Counted from the stretch's first letter, positions 34,918 through 44,810 are shown. The stretch: 64,000 nucleotides of DNA from Desulfatitalea tepidiphila (GCF_001293685.1 NZ_BCAG01000003.1:2644501-2708500), one strand, 5' to 3'. Made by a program: numbers and translations. Notes: generated from the sequence alone by a model not told the origin.

Positions 34918-35814
34918 CTAAAACAGCCGGTAGTGGTGCTTGTAAGTGTCTGGGCGACGGTCTTTCAAAATAGTGGCTTCGGACTTTTCTCTTGACTTGG
35001 AAAGCAACTCAAGATCCACATCTGCGATGACAATGCACTCTCGGTTTCCGGAGGGCGCTTCCGCCACAACACCATTGTCAATACCTGTTTGGTCATCTAT
35101 GGGGCACAGAACTGCAGATTTTCCGTAAGCTGTTAAAGGTTTGTCCACCGGAACCGGTATGGCCCCGACCTGATGGGACTCGATAACATATAGCTGGTTT
35201 TCAACCGCTCGCGCCGCACAGCATCGACGAACTCTGTAATACCCGCGTTCTGTGTAGGTCGCAGATGGGCAAAGAAGTAGTTGTGCCCCCTCCAGCATTA
35301 GATGCCGTCCTACCTCCGGAAACTCGGAGTCATAACAAGTCATAAATCCAATTTTTGCCCATCCAACATCATATATCCCAAGACCATCGAAGGTAGCGGT
35401 GCCCCAATCGGTTTCGCCAGGGAAAAGGTGGTTCTTTTTCTGCCTCTCGATCCGACCGTCCGGAAAAAAAACATGAGCGGCGTTGAATCCGGGCGCATGG
35501 TCGTTTTCAGTGATCCAGTGGCTGCCTCCTGCGATAACCAGGCCCGATTTACCGGCTTCCTCGGTAAAAACTTGTTCGTAAATGGGAGTGAAAGGAGCTA
35601 TAATTTCACGTATGGCATGTTCCATATCGGCATAGGAGAGGCTCTCACCCGCCATTGATAATAGGCCGAAGGTGGTAAACTCGGGGAAAACAACCAGGTG
35701 CGGTTTATTTTTAATCGCCAGTCTGCATTGCTCCCTTAAATGTGCTGCCATTTGATCGTAGGATTGGGTTTCGCGAAGGCCAAATTGGCAAATCGCAATT
35801 CGTATAAAGGCCAT
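34918..35814 (-). CDS. Carbon-nitrogen hydrolase (nitrilase superfamily)
   Basis: A 298-aa amidohydrolase of the nitrilase superfamily with the Glu-Lys-Cys triad: Glu45 in 'VVFPEFTTFG', Lys127 in 'QKKNHLFPGE', and Cys160 in 'GFMTCYDSEFPE'. It would hydrolyse an amide, carbamoyl or nitrile to acid and ammonia. Its position next to a TRAP substrate-binding protein suggests it handles the imported compound or a derivative. The gap to the next gene downstream (about 210 bp) has no gene. Confidence 0.92.
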   Translation of the reverse strand: MAFIRIAICQFGLRETQSYDQMAAHLREQCRLAIKNKPHLVVFPEFTTFGLLSMAGESLSYADMEHAIREIIAPFTPIYEQVFTEEAGKSGLVIAGGSHWITENDHAPGFNAAHVFFPDGRIERQKKNHLFPGETDWGTATFDGLGIYDVGWAKIGFMTCYDSEFPEVGRHLMLEGAQLLLCPSATYTERGYYRVRRCCAARAVENQLYVIESHQVGAIPVPVDKPLTAYGKSAVLCPIDDQTGIDNGVVAEAPSGNRECIVIADVDLELLSKSREKSEATILKDRRPDTYKHHYRLF

Positions 35815-35912
35815 GCCAATAAACCTTTCCCTTCCGAACCAGTTTGGTTCAGGAAAAGCGGGAAAGCGGCATCAAACAAATATATGGCCGCATTCCCGCC
35901 AACCTCTCCTGT

Positions 35913-36962
35913 TTACACCTTGCCAGTCATTTTGAGGAACTTATGCATTAGTTCACCAACCCTGCCGCAATATTTTGGATCCTTCTTGGAGTATTCATCT
36001 ATGACCTCTACAGAGTACTTTCTCATGAGCGCTACGGTTTCGGGTTCCATTTGAACAATTTTGCCATTAAACTTGGTCTTGAATTCCTCCATATCTTGGT
36101 AGTCGCGGTAAGCGAACCAAGCATTCGAATCCGCATTAGCTGCGAGACAGCAGTCCGTCAAGACACGTTTGTGATCGGCCGGGAGTGCATCCCAGACTTT
36201 TTTATTGACGAACACCTCGCCCAAGGTCTGCTGGGCCAGAAAAGGCGTAATGATGTAATTGGTGACCTCCTGGAGCTTCATCTCCCAACCGGCTGCCACT
36301 CCGCCCCAATGCGCACCTTCGCAGACGCCGGTTTGCAGGGACTGATACAGCTCTTCTCCGGGAAAAAAGACCGGTGTGGCGCCCATTTTCTGGAAGACCG
36401 CCGCAGGTATTCCGGTACTGCGGACTTTGAATCCTTTAAAATCCTCCGGTTTAATCAGCGACCTTTTCGAATACAAGGCCAGCGGTCCACAGCTTATCGG
36501 GCCGACGACGTGGACGCCATGCTCTGCATATGCTTCCCTGATGATATCAAGGGCCCCCATTTCGGTCATGAAAAACCACATTTCTTCGAAACTGTCCCAG
36601 GTGAAAAGTTGACCATTAAGATGTCCGGCAACTGGAATTTTGCCGATCCAATAGGCCGGCCAGATCAGTGCGATTTCAAAAATACCGCGACCGACGGCTT
36701 GAAGGACTTCCCCGGTGGGCACCATCGACCCTGACGGCATGGGGGTTATCTTTATTTCTCCGTTGCTTGCCTCTTTGACCCGTTTGGCATAGCCTTCATA
36801 AACCGGCTTGTAATAACCAACGCCTGTGGGCCAGTGCGTCTGCATGCGCCAGGACACTTTGTCTCCGGCTCTAGCCTGTCCTGGAACCATCGCGGCAGCG
36901 CCAATGGCGGCTGCCGAAACGCCGGTCTTGATCATTTCTCTGCGGGTTAAACCATTTTTCAT
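35913..36962 (-). CDS. TRAP transporter substrate-binding protein (DctP type)
   Basis: A 349-aa periplasmic binding protein of a TRAP system. It starts with a twin-arginine-like leader ('LTRREMIKTGVSAAAIGAAA') and continues with family blocks 'GFKVRSTGIPAAVFQKMGAT' and 'YQSLQTGVCEGAHWGG', the latter next to the ligand-binding arginine region. It supplies the DctQM permease encoded at 38103-39910; an epimerase gene lies between them. Ligand unknown, probably an organic acid. Confidence 0.92.
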   Translation of the reverse strand: MKNGLTRREMIKTGVSAAAIGAAAMVPGQARAGDKVSWRMQTHWPTGVGYYKPVYEGYAKRVKEASNGEIKITPMPSGSMVPTGEVLQAVGRGIFEIALIWPAYWIGKIPVAGHLNGQLFTWDSFEEMWFFMTEMGALDIIREAYAEHGVHVVGPISCGPLALYSKRSLIKPEDFKGFKVRSTGIPAAVFQKMGATPVFFPGEELYQSLQTGVCEGAHWGGVAAGWEMKLQEVTNYIITPFLAQQTLGEVFVNKKVWDALPADHKRVLTDCCLAANADSNAWFAYRDYQDMEEFKTKFNGKIVQMEPETVALMRKYSVEVIDEYSKKDPKYCGRVGELMHKFLKMTGKV

Positions 36963-37090
36963 TTTTCGCCTCCTTGTGTCCTTTTCCTAATGGAAATGTT
37001 TTTTCCGAGCGGCATTCGATCCCGCGATGTGCCTAAAGCCGCCGTTCTGGGGCATCCCGTCCAATACAAGGCCGGGGAGAAAACATTGCA

Positions 37091-38056
37091 TCAAGAACTT
37101 TGGGGAGCGGCCATTTTTTGGAAAAGTTTCTTTCCTCTGGCGGCCTGTTCCTGATTGAGCTGCTCAAAAAGACCATCTTCAGGAGGGCGTACCTGGAAAC
37201 CGATTTCGTTTTCCAGCCGGCCTCCGTCGACCAGATGGGGATAGGGCCATCTGTTCGCCTCCTCGTTGAAGCTTATCCGAGCATCTGGAACGTAGTTTTT
37301 GATGATTTGGGCAAAATCTGCGGGCGTTGCGGTTGTCCCTCCGGAATTGTAGACCCTATGCTCTAGCTTTTCTTTGGTCGCTAACCGCAAGAGCTGCTCG
37401 GCCACATCGTCGACATAGATGAAATTGGCCAATTGATCCGAACGCAGTCCGATTTTGACCGGTTCACCTTTAACTGCCGCTGCCACCATCTGGCTGGTCC
37501 ATGCCGTCACGCCTCTGGCTTCCCGGCCGCTACCGTAAACTGCAGAAATACGAACACTGGGAATCTCCAAACCGTATTTGGCTTCGAATTTAGCTGCCAT
37601 AAACTCGTTCAGATATTTGGTGGATCCATATATGGATCCGCTTCGCATAAGCAACTCATCCTCTGTCACCGGCCTTTCTCCGTACATGTCAGCTGTGGCG
37701 TATGCGGCGATGGAGCTGCAAAATATCAACCTTTTCACTCCATTCAAACGGGCCGCCTCATAAAGATTGTTCGTGCCGAGAACGTTTACCTGGATGGCCC
37801 AATGCGGGTTTGCCTCTCCCTCGGCCGTAAGGGCATAAGCCACGTGTACAATGACAGGTGCTCGTGCTTGATGAACGGCTCTGGCTGCATCTGAAAAATC
37901 GCGCAAATCGCCTGCAATGGACTCGATTTGACCGTCCAACTCGCTATCGAGCCTTGGCCGCCTCGATAGCACTACGGGCTGATGGCCGGCCTGCAGCAAT
38001 TTCTGAACCAATCGCGCGCCTATGAAACCAGCCCCCCCGGTAACGAGTACTCTCAT
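37091..38056 (-). CDS. NAD-dependent epimerase/dehydratase (extended SDR)
   Basis: A 321-aa extended short-chain dehydrogenase. The dinucleotide motif 'TGGAGFIGARL' opens the protein; 'YGSTKYLNEF' gives the Tyr-x3-Lys pair, and Ser residues in 'IFCSSIAAY' complete the triad. Members act on sugar nucleotides or on small acyl/alcohol substrates. Placement between the two parts of a TRAP system ties it to catabolism of the imported compound rather than to cell-wall sugars (inference). Confidence 0.88.
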   Translation of the reverse strand: MRVLVTGGAGFIGARLVQKLLQAGHQPVVLSRRPRLDSELDGQIESIAGDLRDFSDAARAVHQARAPVIVHVAYALTAEGEANPHWAIQVNVLGTNNLYEAARLNGVKRLIFCSSIAAYATADMYGERPVTEDELLMRSGSIYGSTKYLNEFMAAKFEAKYGLEIPSVRISAVYGSGREARGVTAWTSQMVAAAVKGEPVKIGLRSDQLANFIYVDDVAEQLLRLATKEKLEHRVYNSGGTTATPADFAQIIKNYVPDARISFNEEANRWPYPHLVDGGRLENEIGFQVRPPEDGLFEQLNQEQAARGKKLFQKMAAPQSS

Positions 38057-38102
38057 GCGAATGCTCCTTTCATTTCACCCTCTATCTTTCCTGATTGTGA
38101 AT

Positions 38103-39413
38103 CTAATTGGTTACTAGAATCTTCGGCAGGAAAAGTATGATATCCGGAAAAAGAATCATAATAATCGTACACACAAGCATGATTGCGATAAATGGCAATA
38201 CACTTTTATAGATCAACTTCATTTCGGCTTCAGGCGCCAGAGATTTGATGTAGAAAAGATTATATCCAAATGGCGGCGTAAGGTAACCCATGCATAAATT
38301 GATTTGGAAAATGACGCCGAACCAAATGGGGTCGAATTTTAGCTCAAGGATGATCGGATAAAAAATGGGAAGGCAGAGTAAAATGATTCCCATCGGGTCG
38401 AGGAACATGCCCAGAATGAAGACAAAAAGGTTCATCATAATGAAAAGCATCCATGGATTCATTTCCGTGCCGGAAAGAAGATCCTGGACGAAATATACAC
38501 CACCACCTCCACTGTAAACGGCTACAAATCCGCTTGCGCCGAACATGATCCAAAGAACCATTCCTGTGATTGTCGCGGTCGAATAACTGACTTCCTTTAT
38601 AAACTTCCAGTTGAATTCCCCTCGTATAATAACAGCAAGCACCACAGCGATTGCCCCCACTGAGGCTGCTTCGGTTGGGGTTGCGATTCCCAGAAATATG
38701 GTACCAAGGATGGCTATCATAATCAAAATTGGAAGTATGACCGCGGCCAGCGACCTGATCTTGCGTCGGAAACTTACCGCCTCATCAAGGGCGGGACAGG
38801 CTTCTGGCTTTATCCATGCGAGTACCAAAATATACAAGATAAAGCCCAGTAGAATAAACAAGCCGGCAGTCAAACCTCCAGCAAACAACTTGCCGATGCT
38901 CTGCCCTGTCATCATTCCGATCACGATGAGTGTGATACTTGGCGGAATCAAAATGCCCAACGTGCCGGCAGAGCCTATCGTTCCGAATATGATGCTGTCT
39001 TGGTAACCTTTTTGGCGCATCGGAGGTATGCCCACAAGTCCCGTAGTCACGGTTGAAGCCGAGCAGTTGCCGGTCATGGCGGAAAGAGCGGCAGCAAATC
39101 CACAAGAACCAACCGCCAGGCCACCTCGCAGGGACCCCGACCAGAGATAGAACGTCTCGTACATATCTTCCGCTATTTTGGATTTTGATAAGGCGACCCC
39201 GATGAAAATAAACAAAGGCACCGCCGCCAGAAGCAGCATCCACATGTAATTAAAAACGCCAGCTACGATCGGCATTAAGCCTCCGGGCCCCCACATGATA
39301 AGCGCCGATATCACTGCGATGCCACCCATGGCAAATCCTAAAGAAACCCCCAACATGATGGCCAAAACCAAGCCGCCGAACATTCCAATCGTCAGTAAGA
39401 CTTCATGGCTCAT
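38103..39413 (-). CDS. dctM: TRAP transporter large permease (DctM)
   Basis: A 436-aa inner-membrane protein with about 12 hydrophobic segments, typical for the large TRAP subunit that carries the Na+ and substrate paths. Characteristic stretches include 'GNCSASTVTTGLVGIPPMRQ', 'GTLGILIPPSITLIVIGMMT' and 'LDPMGIILLCLPIFYPI'. Its start overlaps the stop of dctQ by four bases (ATGA), so the two are translationally coupled. Confidence 0.94.
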   Translation of the reverse strand: MSHEVLLTIGMFGGLVLAIMLGVSLGFAMGGIAVISALIMWGPGGLMPIVAGVFNYMWMLLLAAVPLFIFIGVALSKSKIAEDMYETFYLWSGSLRGGLAVGSCGFAAALSAMTGNCSASTVTTGLVGIPPMRQKGYQDSIIFGTIGSAGTLGILIPPSITLIVIGMMTGQSIGKLFAGGLTAGLFILLGFILYILVLAWIKPEACPALDEAVSFRRKIRSLAAVILPILIMIAILGTIFLGIATPTEAASVGAIAVVLAVIIRGEFNWKFIKEVSYSTATITGMVLWIMFGASGFVAVYSGGGGVYFVQDLLSGTEMNPWMLFIMMNLFVFILGMFLDPMGIILLCLPIFYPIILELKFDPIWFGVIFQINLCMGYLTPPFGYNLFYIKSLAPEAEMKLIYKSVLPFIAIMLVCTIIMILFPDIILFLPKILVTN

Positions 39414-39910
39414 TCCTGTTCCCCCCTCCTAAACTCGGCAACTGTTTGAATTGCAGATCCGATAGCCTGAAGAAAAATGAGGATGGCGCCAAAAAGAAGC
39501 ATAAATTTGATCGGATAAACCGGATGGGCCAACACCATTTCATCAACCTCGCGCACGCTCCAGGAATCGAGAAAAAAAAGCCATCCTTCCCTGATTAGGA
39601 CCCCGGCCCAGAGAATCAGAAAGCTGTAGTTGACCAGATCGAAAACTTTTCGCACCCTGAAGGAAAACTGGCTGGTAATCAAATCCACACGCACATGACC
39701 GCCGCGCAGAAGAGTGAAAGCACCAACCATTATAAAATAGGTTCCGAAAATACGCTGAGAATATCCATGCGCCCATACGGTGGGTGCGTTGAACCAATAC
39801 CGTGCCACGACTTCCCACGACAACATGATCGCGCCTATCCAAACAAGGTAGGAAACAATTTTGCCCGACCATTCGCTGATGCTTTCGATCACATTGAGCA
39901 AATTTCTCAT
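39410..39910 (-). CDS. dctQ: TRAP transporter small permease (DctQ)
   Basis: A 166-aa membrane protein with four helices and family landmarks 'MLSWEVVARYWFNAPTVWAH' and 'LRGGHVRVDLI'. It forms the permease with DctM and works with the DctP-type protein at 35913-36962. The gene is 67 bp downstream of the acyl-CoA ligase gene, consistent with one long operon read from the TetR-SDR gene leftward. Confidence 0.93.
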   Translation of the reverse strand: MRNLLNVIESISEWSGKIVSYLVWIGAIMLSWEVVARYWFNAPTVWAHGYSQRIFGTYFIMVGAFTLLRGGHVRVDLITSQFSFRVRKVFDLVNYSFLILWAGVLIREGWLFFLDSWSVREVDEMVLAHPVYPIKFMLLFGAILIFLQAIGSAIQTVAEFRRGEQE

Positions 39911-39977
39911 CTGATGATTCCATTCAAGGTAAAATGTTTTATTATTATTTTTGTTCTCCGTCCGCCATCAGTTTCAT

Positions 39978-41516
39978 TCAACTTCTGGGAGGATCGCCCG
40001 GTGGAACAAGTTCCCTTAGCCGAGCCTTGATTACCTTTCCGCCTGGATTACGGGGCAATTCCTTTACAAAAGAAACAGAAGCAGGCACTTTGTAGTCGGC
40101 TATAAGATTCCGGCATGTTCGGATAATTTCTTCCTGTGTGGGATTTCTGCCGGGGGCTGGCACGACGAACGCATGCACTACCTCTCCGAAAATGCTGTGA
40201 CTTCGTGGAACCACCGCCGTTTCCAAAACGTCAGGATTAGCTAAAATCGCGCTTTCCACTTCTATTGAGTATACGTTTTCGCCTCCCCGGTTAATCATGT
40301 CCTTTTTTCGGTCAGCTATGTAAACAAATCCCTCATCATCAATTCTTGCGAAGTCACCGGTGCGCAACCATCCATCGGCCAAATTGGCGGCGGTCGCCTC
40401 GGGTTTGTTCCAATAACTGCGAACAACATTGGGACCTTTGATCCAGAGTTCTCCAATTGAACCGCAGGGAAGATCGTTTCCCGAAAAATCAACCACACGA
40501 AGCTGAATCCCGCTGACTGGCAACCCTACTGAAGCCCCTTTACGGTCAGTGTCACATGCAGGCATGCAGGTAGCCAGTGAACTGGTTTCTGTAAGGCCAT
40601 AGGCATTGAACAGATCAACCCCCAGCTTCTTTCGCAGCGCGTTGATTGTTTCCGTATCCATGGGAGCCCCGCCGTAACTCAGATCGCGAAGAGCTGAAAG
40701 GTCAGCTTTTTCCACACTTGGATGAACAAGCATGAGTTTATAAACGGTCGGAACCGTGATCATGGTGGTAACTTTGTGACGGGCGAGTAGTTCAATCATT
40801 CCGCCGGTATCGTAGGCCCTCATGATTACGGTTGTCCCGCCGGTATAAAAGAAGGCGACCAATTGCGTATTTAAACCAGTGACATGGAATAGAGGAACTA
40901 CAATCAAAGTGGTATCCCGTTCCCTGTACCCCATGTGTGCCCCAGCATTGCGTGCATTGGTAAAAACGTTGCGATGGCTCATGACCGCGCCTTTGGGAAG
41001 ACCAGTGGTGCCAGAAGTGTACATGATGCAGGCCGGTTCGTCGGAGCCGAATCGGATCGACTCGGCAGAACTTGCGAGCGGTGCTTCGACAATCTCGGCA
41101 AAGAAAAGTGCCCCTTCTTTGGGAGCTTCACCGGCGTAAATGAGATCGGGCGTGATTTTAAGCTCATTTTTAAACTGACGAAAGGTTTCCCAGAACTGAT
41201 AACCTAGGATTATTGCCCGGGGGGCCGCATCGTTGACAATGTAGACGAACTCTTTAGGAGAAAGACGATTGTTCAAAGGAACCACAATTGCCCCTAACCG
41301 GAGAATTGCAAAATAGGCGACGCAAAATTCGATACAGTTGGGTAACAATAGGGCGACTCGGTCGCCACGGTCGATTCCCATTTCGGAGAGCCTGGTGGAT
41401 AGGTTCGTTACCTGGGACAGGACATGCCCAAAACTCATCTCCTGGTCACCTTCTATGAGCGCTGTCTTATCTGGCAGACGGGCCGCCGTATATTCGAGAA
41501 TTTCGTGTACCAGCAT
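39978..41516 (-). CDS. AMP-dependent acyl-CoA ligase
   Basis: A 512-aa class I adenylate-forming enzyme: ATP + acid + CoA to acyl-CoA + AMP + PPi. The P-loop 'YTSGTTGLPKGAVMSH', 'NAYGLTETSS', 'GWLRTGDFARIDDEGF' hinge and C-terminal 'RNPGGKVIKARL' catalytic lysine are all present, and length is normal. Lying next to a 4-hydroxybutyryl-CoA dehydratase-like gene and a TRAP transporter, it probably activates the imported acid. The exact acid is unknown. Confidence 0.93.
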   Translation of the reverse strand: MLVHEILEYTAARLPDKTALIEGDQEMSFGHVLSQVTNLSTRLSEMGIDRGDRVALLLPNCIEFCVAYFAILRLGAIVVPLNNRLSPKEFVYIVNDAAPRAIILGYQFWETFRQFKNELKITPDLIYAGEAPKEGALFFAEIVEAPLASSAESIRFGSDEPACIMYTSGTTGLPKGAVMSHRNVFTNARNAGAHMGYRERDTTLIVVPLFHVTGLNTQLVAFFYTGGTTVIMRAYDTGGMIELLARHKVTTMITVPTVYKLMLVHPSVEKADLSALRDLSYGGAPMDTETINALRKKLGVDLFNAYGLTETSSLATCMPACDTDRKGASVGLPVSGIQLRVVDFSGNDLPCGSIGELWIKGPNVVRSYWNKPEATAANLADGWLRTGDFARIDDEGFVYIADRKKDMINRGGENVYSIEVESAILANPDVLETAVVPRSHSIFGEVVHAFVVPAPGRNPTQEEIIRTCRNLIADYKVPASVSFVKELPRNPGGKVIKARLRELVPPGDPPRS

Positions 41517-41633
41517 CGAATATGCCTCCCGATTGTTTGATCCAGATGGGTTTTTTACCTATCTGAAAAACTCGAACTATCAGAATTTTTGTATTTTTTT
41601 AAAAACTTCTCTGCATTGGAGAAGGGGCAGAGA

Positions 41634-43124
41634 TTACACAAGGCTCAACCCCATCGTGGGTTCGGCGGACCGAAGTTTGGAATCATTCAAGTGTTCATCG
41701 ATACCTGCAAGATAACGCGCTAGGTTTTTTTTGTCCTCGAAATCGTAATCCATACCAAGGGAGATGGTTTCCATAATCGGACTGCCGCCACCGTGAACAC
41801 CGGCGATTTTATACCAGGCCGACATACTGGATGCCCCCAGATCTTCTACAAATTTCCATACCTTAAGGGATTCTTCCGGTGTGAGTTTAGCATTGCGGAC
41901 AATGAATTTCTTCAATTCATCAACATTTTCACCCCTTTTGAAATCATCGTGGAAAGGCATCGTAACCGAAATGCCTCCGGCAATTTCTGTCAGGATGTTG
42001 TATTCATGGTAAATCAGTTCTCCTGTCAGGCGCCTTCCGACATTGGCATAAACTTCGTTAGGGAAAAAAACTCCACTTGCTGTAAGGGTTCCATACAAGG
42101 CTGCGGCAATGCCGGCGGAATAGGCCAAAGCCGCTGCACTGGCGAATTCCGTCAATTTTTCCTTTACATGCGAGGCTTTCGCGATGTTGTTGGCCTCGGC
42201 CGCCAGCATAGTGGCCCCACAGAGAATGTCGGATACGGCCGGCTTGCATCCACAGTAGCTGTGTCTATGGGAATTCGCAAAGAGCAGGGCCATCCGTCGG
42301 CCGAATTCCCACTCTCCGCACATGAAGACTCTCTCCTTCGGTACGAAGACATCATCGAAAATGATGACCGAATCTGAAACACCCAGTCGGCAGAAGGGAG
42401 AAGCATCCTGATCGTTGTTGTCCCGAAGCCAAACCGGGCGTGTGATGATCCTAACCCCCTCGGTGTCAGGCGGAATGACGAAAGCTACGGCATAGTCGCG
42501 GTCTTCCTCGGTCAAGGCACGTGTTGGGACCACCGCCATCTCTTCAGCATAAGCAACGGTCGTGATCGACATTTTATAGCCACGAACCACGATGCCATCA
42601 TTTCGTCGTTCCACAACATGCACGTAGTGATCGGGATTATCCTGCTGAGAGGGCCGCTTCAGCCGATCTCCCTTACTATCTGTCTGGGCACAGCAGCCTG
42701 CGACATCGTTTTTCTGGTAGTGACGCAGAAATTCTAAAAATCGGGTATGGTAATCGGTTCCTTTGGCTGCATCAATTTCCTTGGTGCAAACCGCCAGGGC
42801 GGTGATGCCGTCCTGACCCATGCACCTTTGGATACAGCCCCCGGCCCTTCTCGCGGCCAGGTGAATCAATTTCTGCTTCTGCATCAGCTCATAGGGATTC
42901 GACGGGAGCAGGCTGAACCGGTTTACCTCCTCATTGATCAGAGGGGAATGGGCTGTCGCCAGTCCCTTCCACTCCGGGTTCTGCGCCAGGTCGAAGACAA
43001 GATCATAAACCCGAACGCCGGGGCGAATCCTCGGATCTTCACGCCCAACTTTTTCGCCGCCTATATAAATATTGGGGCGCATTGCCGATAGTTTTTCATG
43101 GTACTGCTCTTTGGTTCTCAGCAT
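41634..43124 (-). CDS. 4-hydroxybutyryl-CoA dehydratase-like flavo-Fe-S enzyme
   Basis: A 496-aa member of the 4-hydroxyphenylacetate 3-hydroxylase/4-hydroxybutyryl-CoA dehydratase superfamily. The [4Fe-4S] ligands that mark the radical dehydratase branch appear conserved: Cys97 and Cys101 in 'GGCIQRCMGQD', His286 and Cys293 in 'NSHRHSYCGCKP' (C-x3-C and H-x6-C, as in AbfD). FAD-contact blocks include 'YKMSITTVAYAEEM'. It likely dehydrates a hydroxyacyl-CoA by ketyl-radical chemistry and is oxygen sensitive. Its start overlaps the TetR-SDR gene by seven bases. Confidence 0.88.
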   Translation of the reverse strand: MLRTKEQYHEKLSAMRPNIYIGGEKVGREDPRIRPGVRVYDLVFDLAQNPEWKGLATAHSPLINEEVNRFSLLPSNPYELMQKQKLIHLAARRAGGCIQRCMGQDGITALAVCTKEIDAAKGTDYHTRFLEFLRHYQKNDVAGCCAQTDSKGDRLKRPSQQDNPDHYVHVVERRNDGIVVRGYKMSITTVAYAEEMAVVPTRALTEEDRDYAVAFVIPPDTEGVRIITRPVWLRDNNDQDASPFCRLGVSDSVIIFDDVFVPKERVFMCGEWEFGRRMALLFANSHRHSYCGCKPAVSDILCGATMLAAEANNIAKASHVKEKLTEFASAAALAYSAGIAAALYGTLTASGVFFPNEVYANVGRRLTGELIYHEYNILTEIAGGISVTMPFHDDFKRGENVDELKKFIVRNAKLTPEESLKVWKFVEDLGASSMSAWYKIAGVHGGGSPIMETISLGMDYDFEDKKNLARYLAGIDEHLNDSKLRSAEPTMGLSLV

Positions 43125-44518
43125 AATTCCAAAACTCCTTGTAATGGTTGAATATTTCCGCAGGCGACTTTTATCACTTGATTGGTAAGATTCCTCGATT
43201 TGTCTCCGAGCAGGAAAAGAATCGAATTGGTGACATCTGAAAGTTCCCCATAGCTTTCAGGATTGACCTCAGTGTGGTTTGAATTCCACCAATCAAATGG
43301 GCGTGGTGCCTTAATGTACCCTGGAATGATACAATTCACGTTCACGCGACTTGAATAAAGTTTTCTGGAAAGACTCCCAGCAAGAGCCACTGTTCCGGCC
43401 AAAGCGGAGTAGAAACCTATCTCATTCAGGCTCACATCCCATGCCCAAGGTGCAATATAAATCAAACGGCTCCAAGGCCGTTGAGGCATTAATTTAATCA
43501 AATGTTGAGCGATGTCGTGCGCTGATTGGAGGTTCTCTTCAAGGATCCGGAATTTGTTATCGACCTCAGAATCCTTTTCTACCAAGACGGGTTCATGAGG
43601 AACTCCTGCCCCTAAATCGTGGATATAGATGTCGAACGGTCCAGACTCTTTCTCTATTCTGGAAAAGAGCGTCTGGCCTAATGGTCCGTATTCACTAGAT
43701 TTAAAGCACTTTACGTTTCCACCCCAATTTAAATCATGGTGTGGGTCCATGTAACCTTTGTCATTTACAACTGCGAATACCGATGCTCCCGCTGCCGTCA
43801 CTGCCTGAATCGAGGCTGCACCGATCGCTTTTTCGCCTCCGACTACCAGCGCCCTTTTACCAGAAAGTGGATTCATTTCACTTATGAAGGCGCTCCGCCT
43901 ATCGAGCTTTTTTGGTAAGAGACCGAAAAGAATCATATCCAGAATGAATTTTTCAGCCTCTTGACTACTGGCGCTTCCACGCAAATCCCATCTTTTCAGC
44001 ACCCAGCCATCGACTGTAGTTTTGATCAGGTTGGCTGCCAATTTCGGGTTGCACCCTCGCAGGAATCCTTTTTGAACGCATTCGCTAATCACCCTTTCGA
44101 ACATGGCGATGTGTTCGTGTTCCTTTTTGAGAAAATTTTGCAAAAAAGGTGGACTAAGAATGTGGCCTTCCTGATAAAGGAGAAGAATACCGTCTGACCA
44201 CCGATCCATAACGTTGAATTCGGCCCGGACCATGCGGCGTAACTTCTCAAGAGGGTCGTCGATGTTTTCCGTAGCTCTTTGGAGTTCCTCGAACACCAAG
44301 TCACACAAGTAATTATGGATAAGATAGAAGATGTCTTCTTTTGAACCGACATAGTCGTATATATTGCCGTAACTGAATCCAGCTTCCTCGGAAAGGTCCC
44401 TCAGGGTCGTTTTGTGAAAACCGTTGCGGGAAAACAGTTTGATTGCGGAAAGCACAATCTGAACCCGTCTTTTTTCGACCAGTTCTTTGTTTTTGACGGT
44501 GGTGGGAATTTCGTCCAT
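43118..44518 (-). CDS. TetR regulator fused to degenerate SDR domain
   Basis: A 466-aa two-part protein. Residues about 15-200 are a TetR repressor ('AIKLFSRNGFHKTTLRDLSE', helix-turn-helix 'AGFSYGNIYDYVGSK') with its ligand-binding helices. Residues about 220-466 are a short-chain dehydrogenase fold beginning 'GKRALVVGGEKAIGAAS', a distorted TGxxxGIG motif. The catalytic Tyr-x3-Lys place reads 'FYSALAGTVALAGSL', lacking the Lys, so activity is doubtful. The SDR part may sense NAD(H) or an acyl-CoA. It heads the catabolic operon and probably controls it. There is no stop codon or frame change between the parts. Confidence 0.85.
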   Translation of the reverse strand: MDEIPTTVKNKELVEKRRVQIVLSAIKLFSRNGFHKTTLRDLSEEAGFSYGNIYDYVGSKEDIFYLIHNYLCDLVFEELQRATENIDDPLEKLRRMVRAEFNVMDRWSDGILLLYQEGHILSPPFLQNFLKKEHEHIAMFERVISECVQKGFLRGCNPKLAANLIKTTVDGWVLKRWDLRGSASSQEAEKFILDMILFGLLPKKLDRRSAFISEMNPLSGKRALVVGGEKAIGAASIQAVTAAGASVFAVVNDKGYMDPHHDLNWGGNVKCFKSSEYGPLGQTLFSRIEKESGPFDIYIHDLGAGVPHEPVLVEKDSEVDNKFRILEENLQSAHDIAQHLIKLMPQRPWSRLIYIAPWAWDVSLNEIGFYSALAGTVALAGSLSRKLYSSRVNVNCIIPGYIKAPRPFDWWNSNHTEVNPESYGELSDVTNSILFLLGDKSRNLTNQVIKVACGNIQPLQGVLELC

Positions 44519-44810
44519 CAGGCCTCCGACCGATCAGTCAGAATCTGATTGAGCTATCATGAAAACTACGCTATCTTAGCCAAAATGTGAATGTCAATCA
44601 TTTTTTAGTTTAAATTTTAAAAATGACGCCATTTAGAAATACATATTATATAGGCAGGTCATGGGAAGGGAGTCAGCAGGGGACTCGACTTCAGCATCAG
44701 CGACGGGCAGGATTCAAGCTTGGACACAACTTCTAAACAAGTGTGTTCAGCTTCGGCTGGTTTCAATATACTCAAAAAATCACAAGAACCTAAATTGAAA
44801 GGGTAAAACA
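44519..44810. promoter_or_regulatory. Divergent control region
   Basis: About 290 bp between the TetR-SDR gene (leftward) and the alpha/beta hydrolase gene (rightward). It is AT-rich and contains TGAATGTCAATCA and similar partly symmetrical TetR-size sites near 44590. Promoters for both directions are expected here; none is clear enough to name. Confidence 0.4.
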
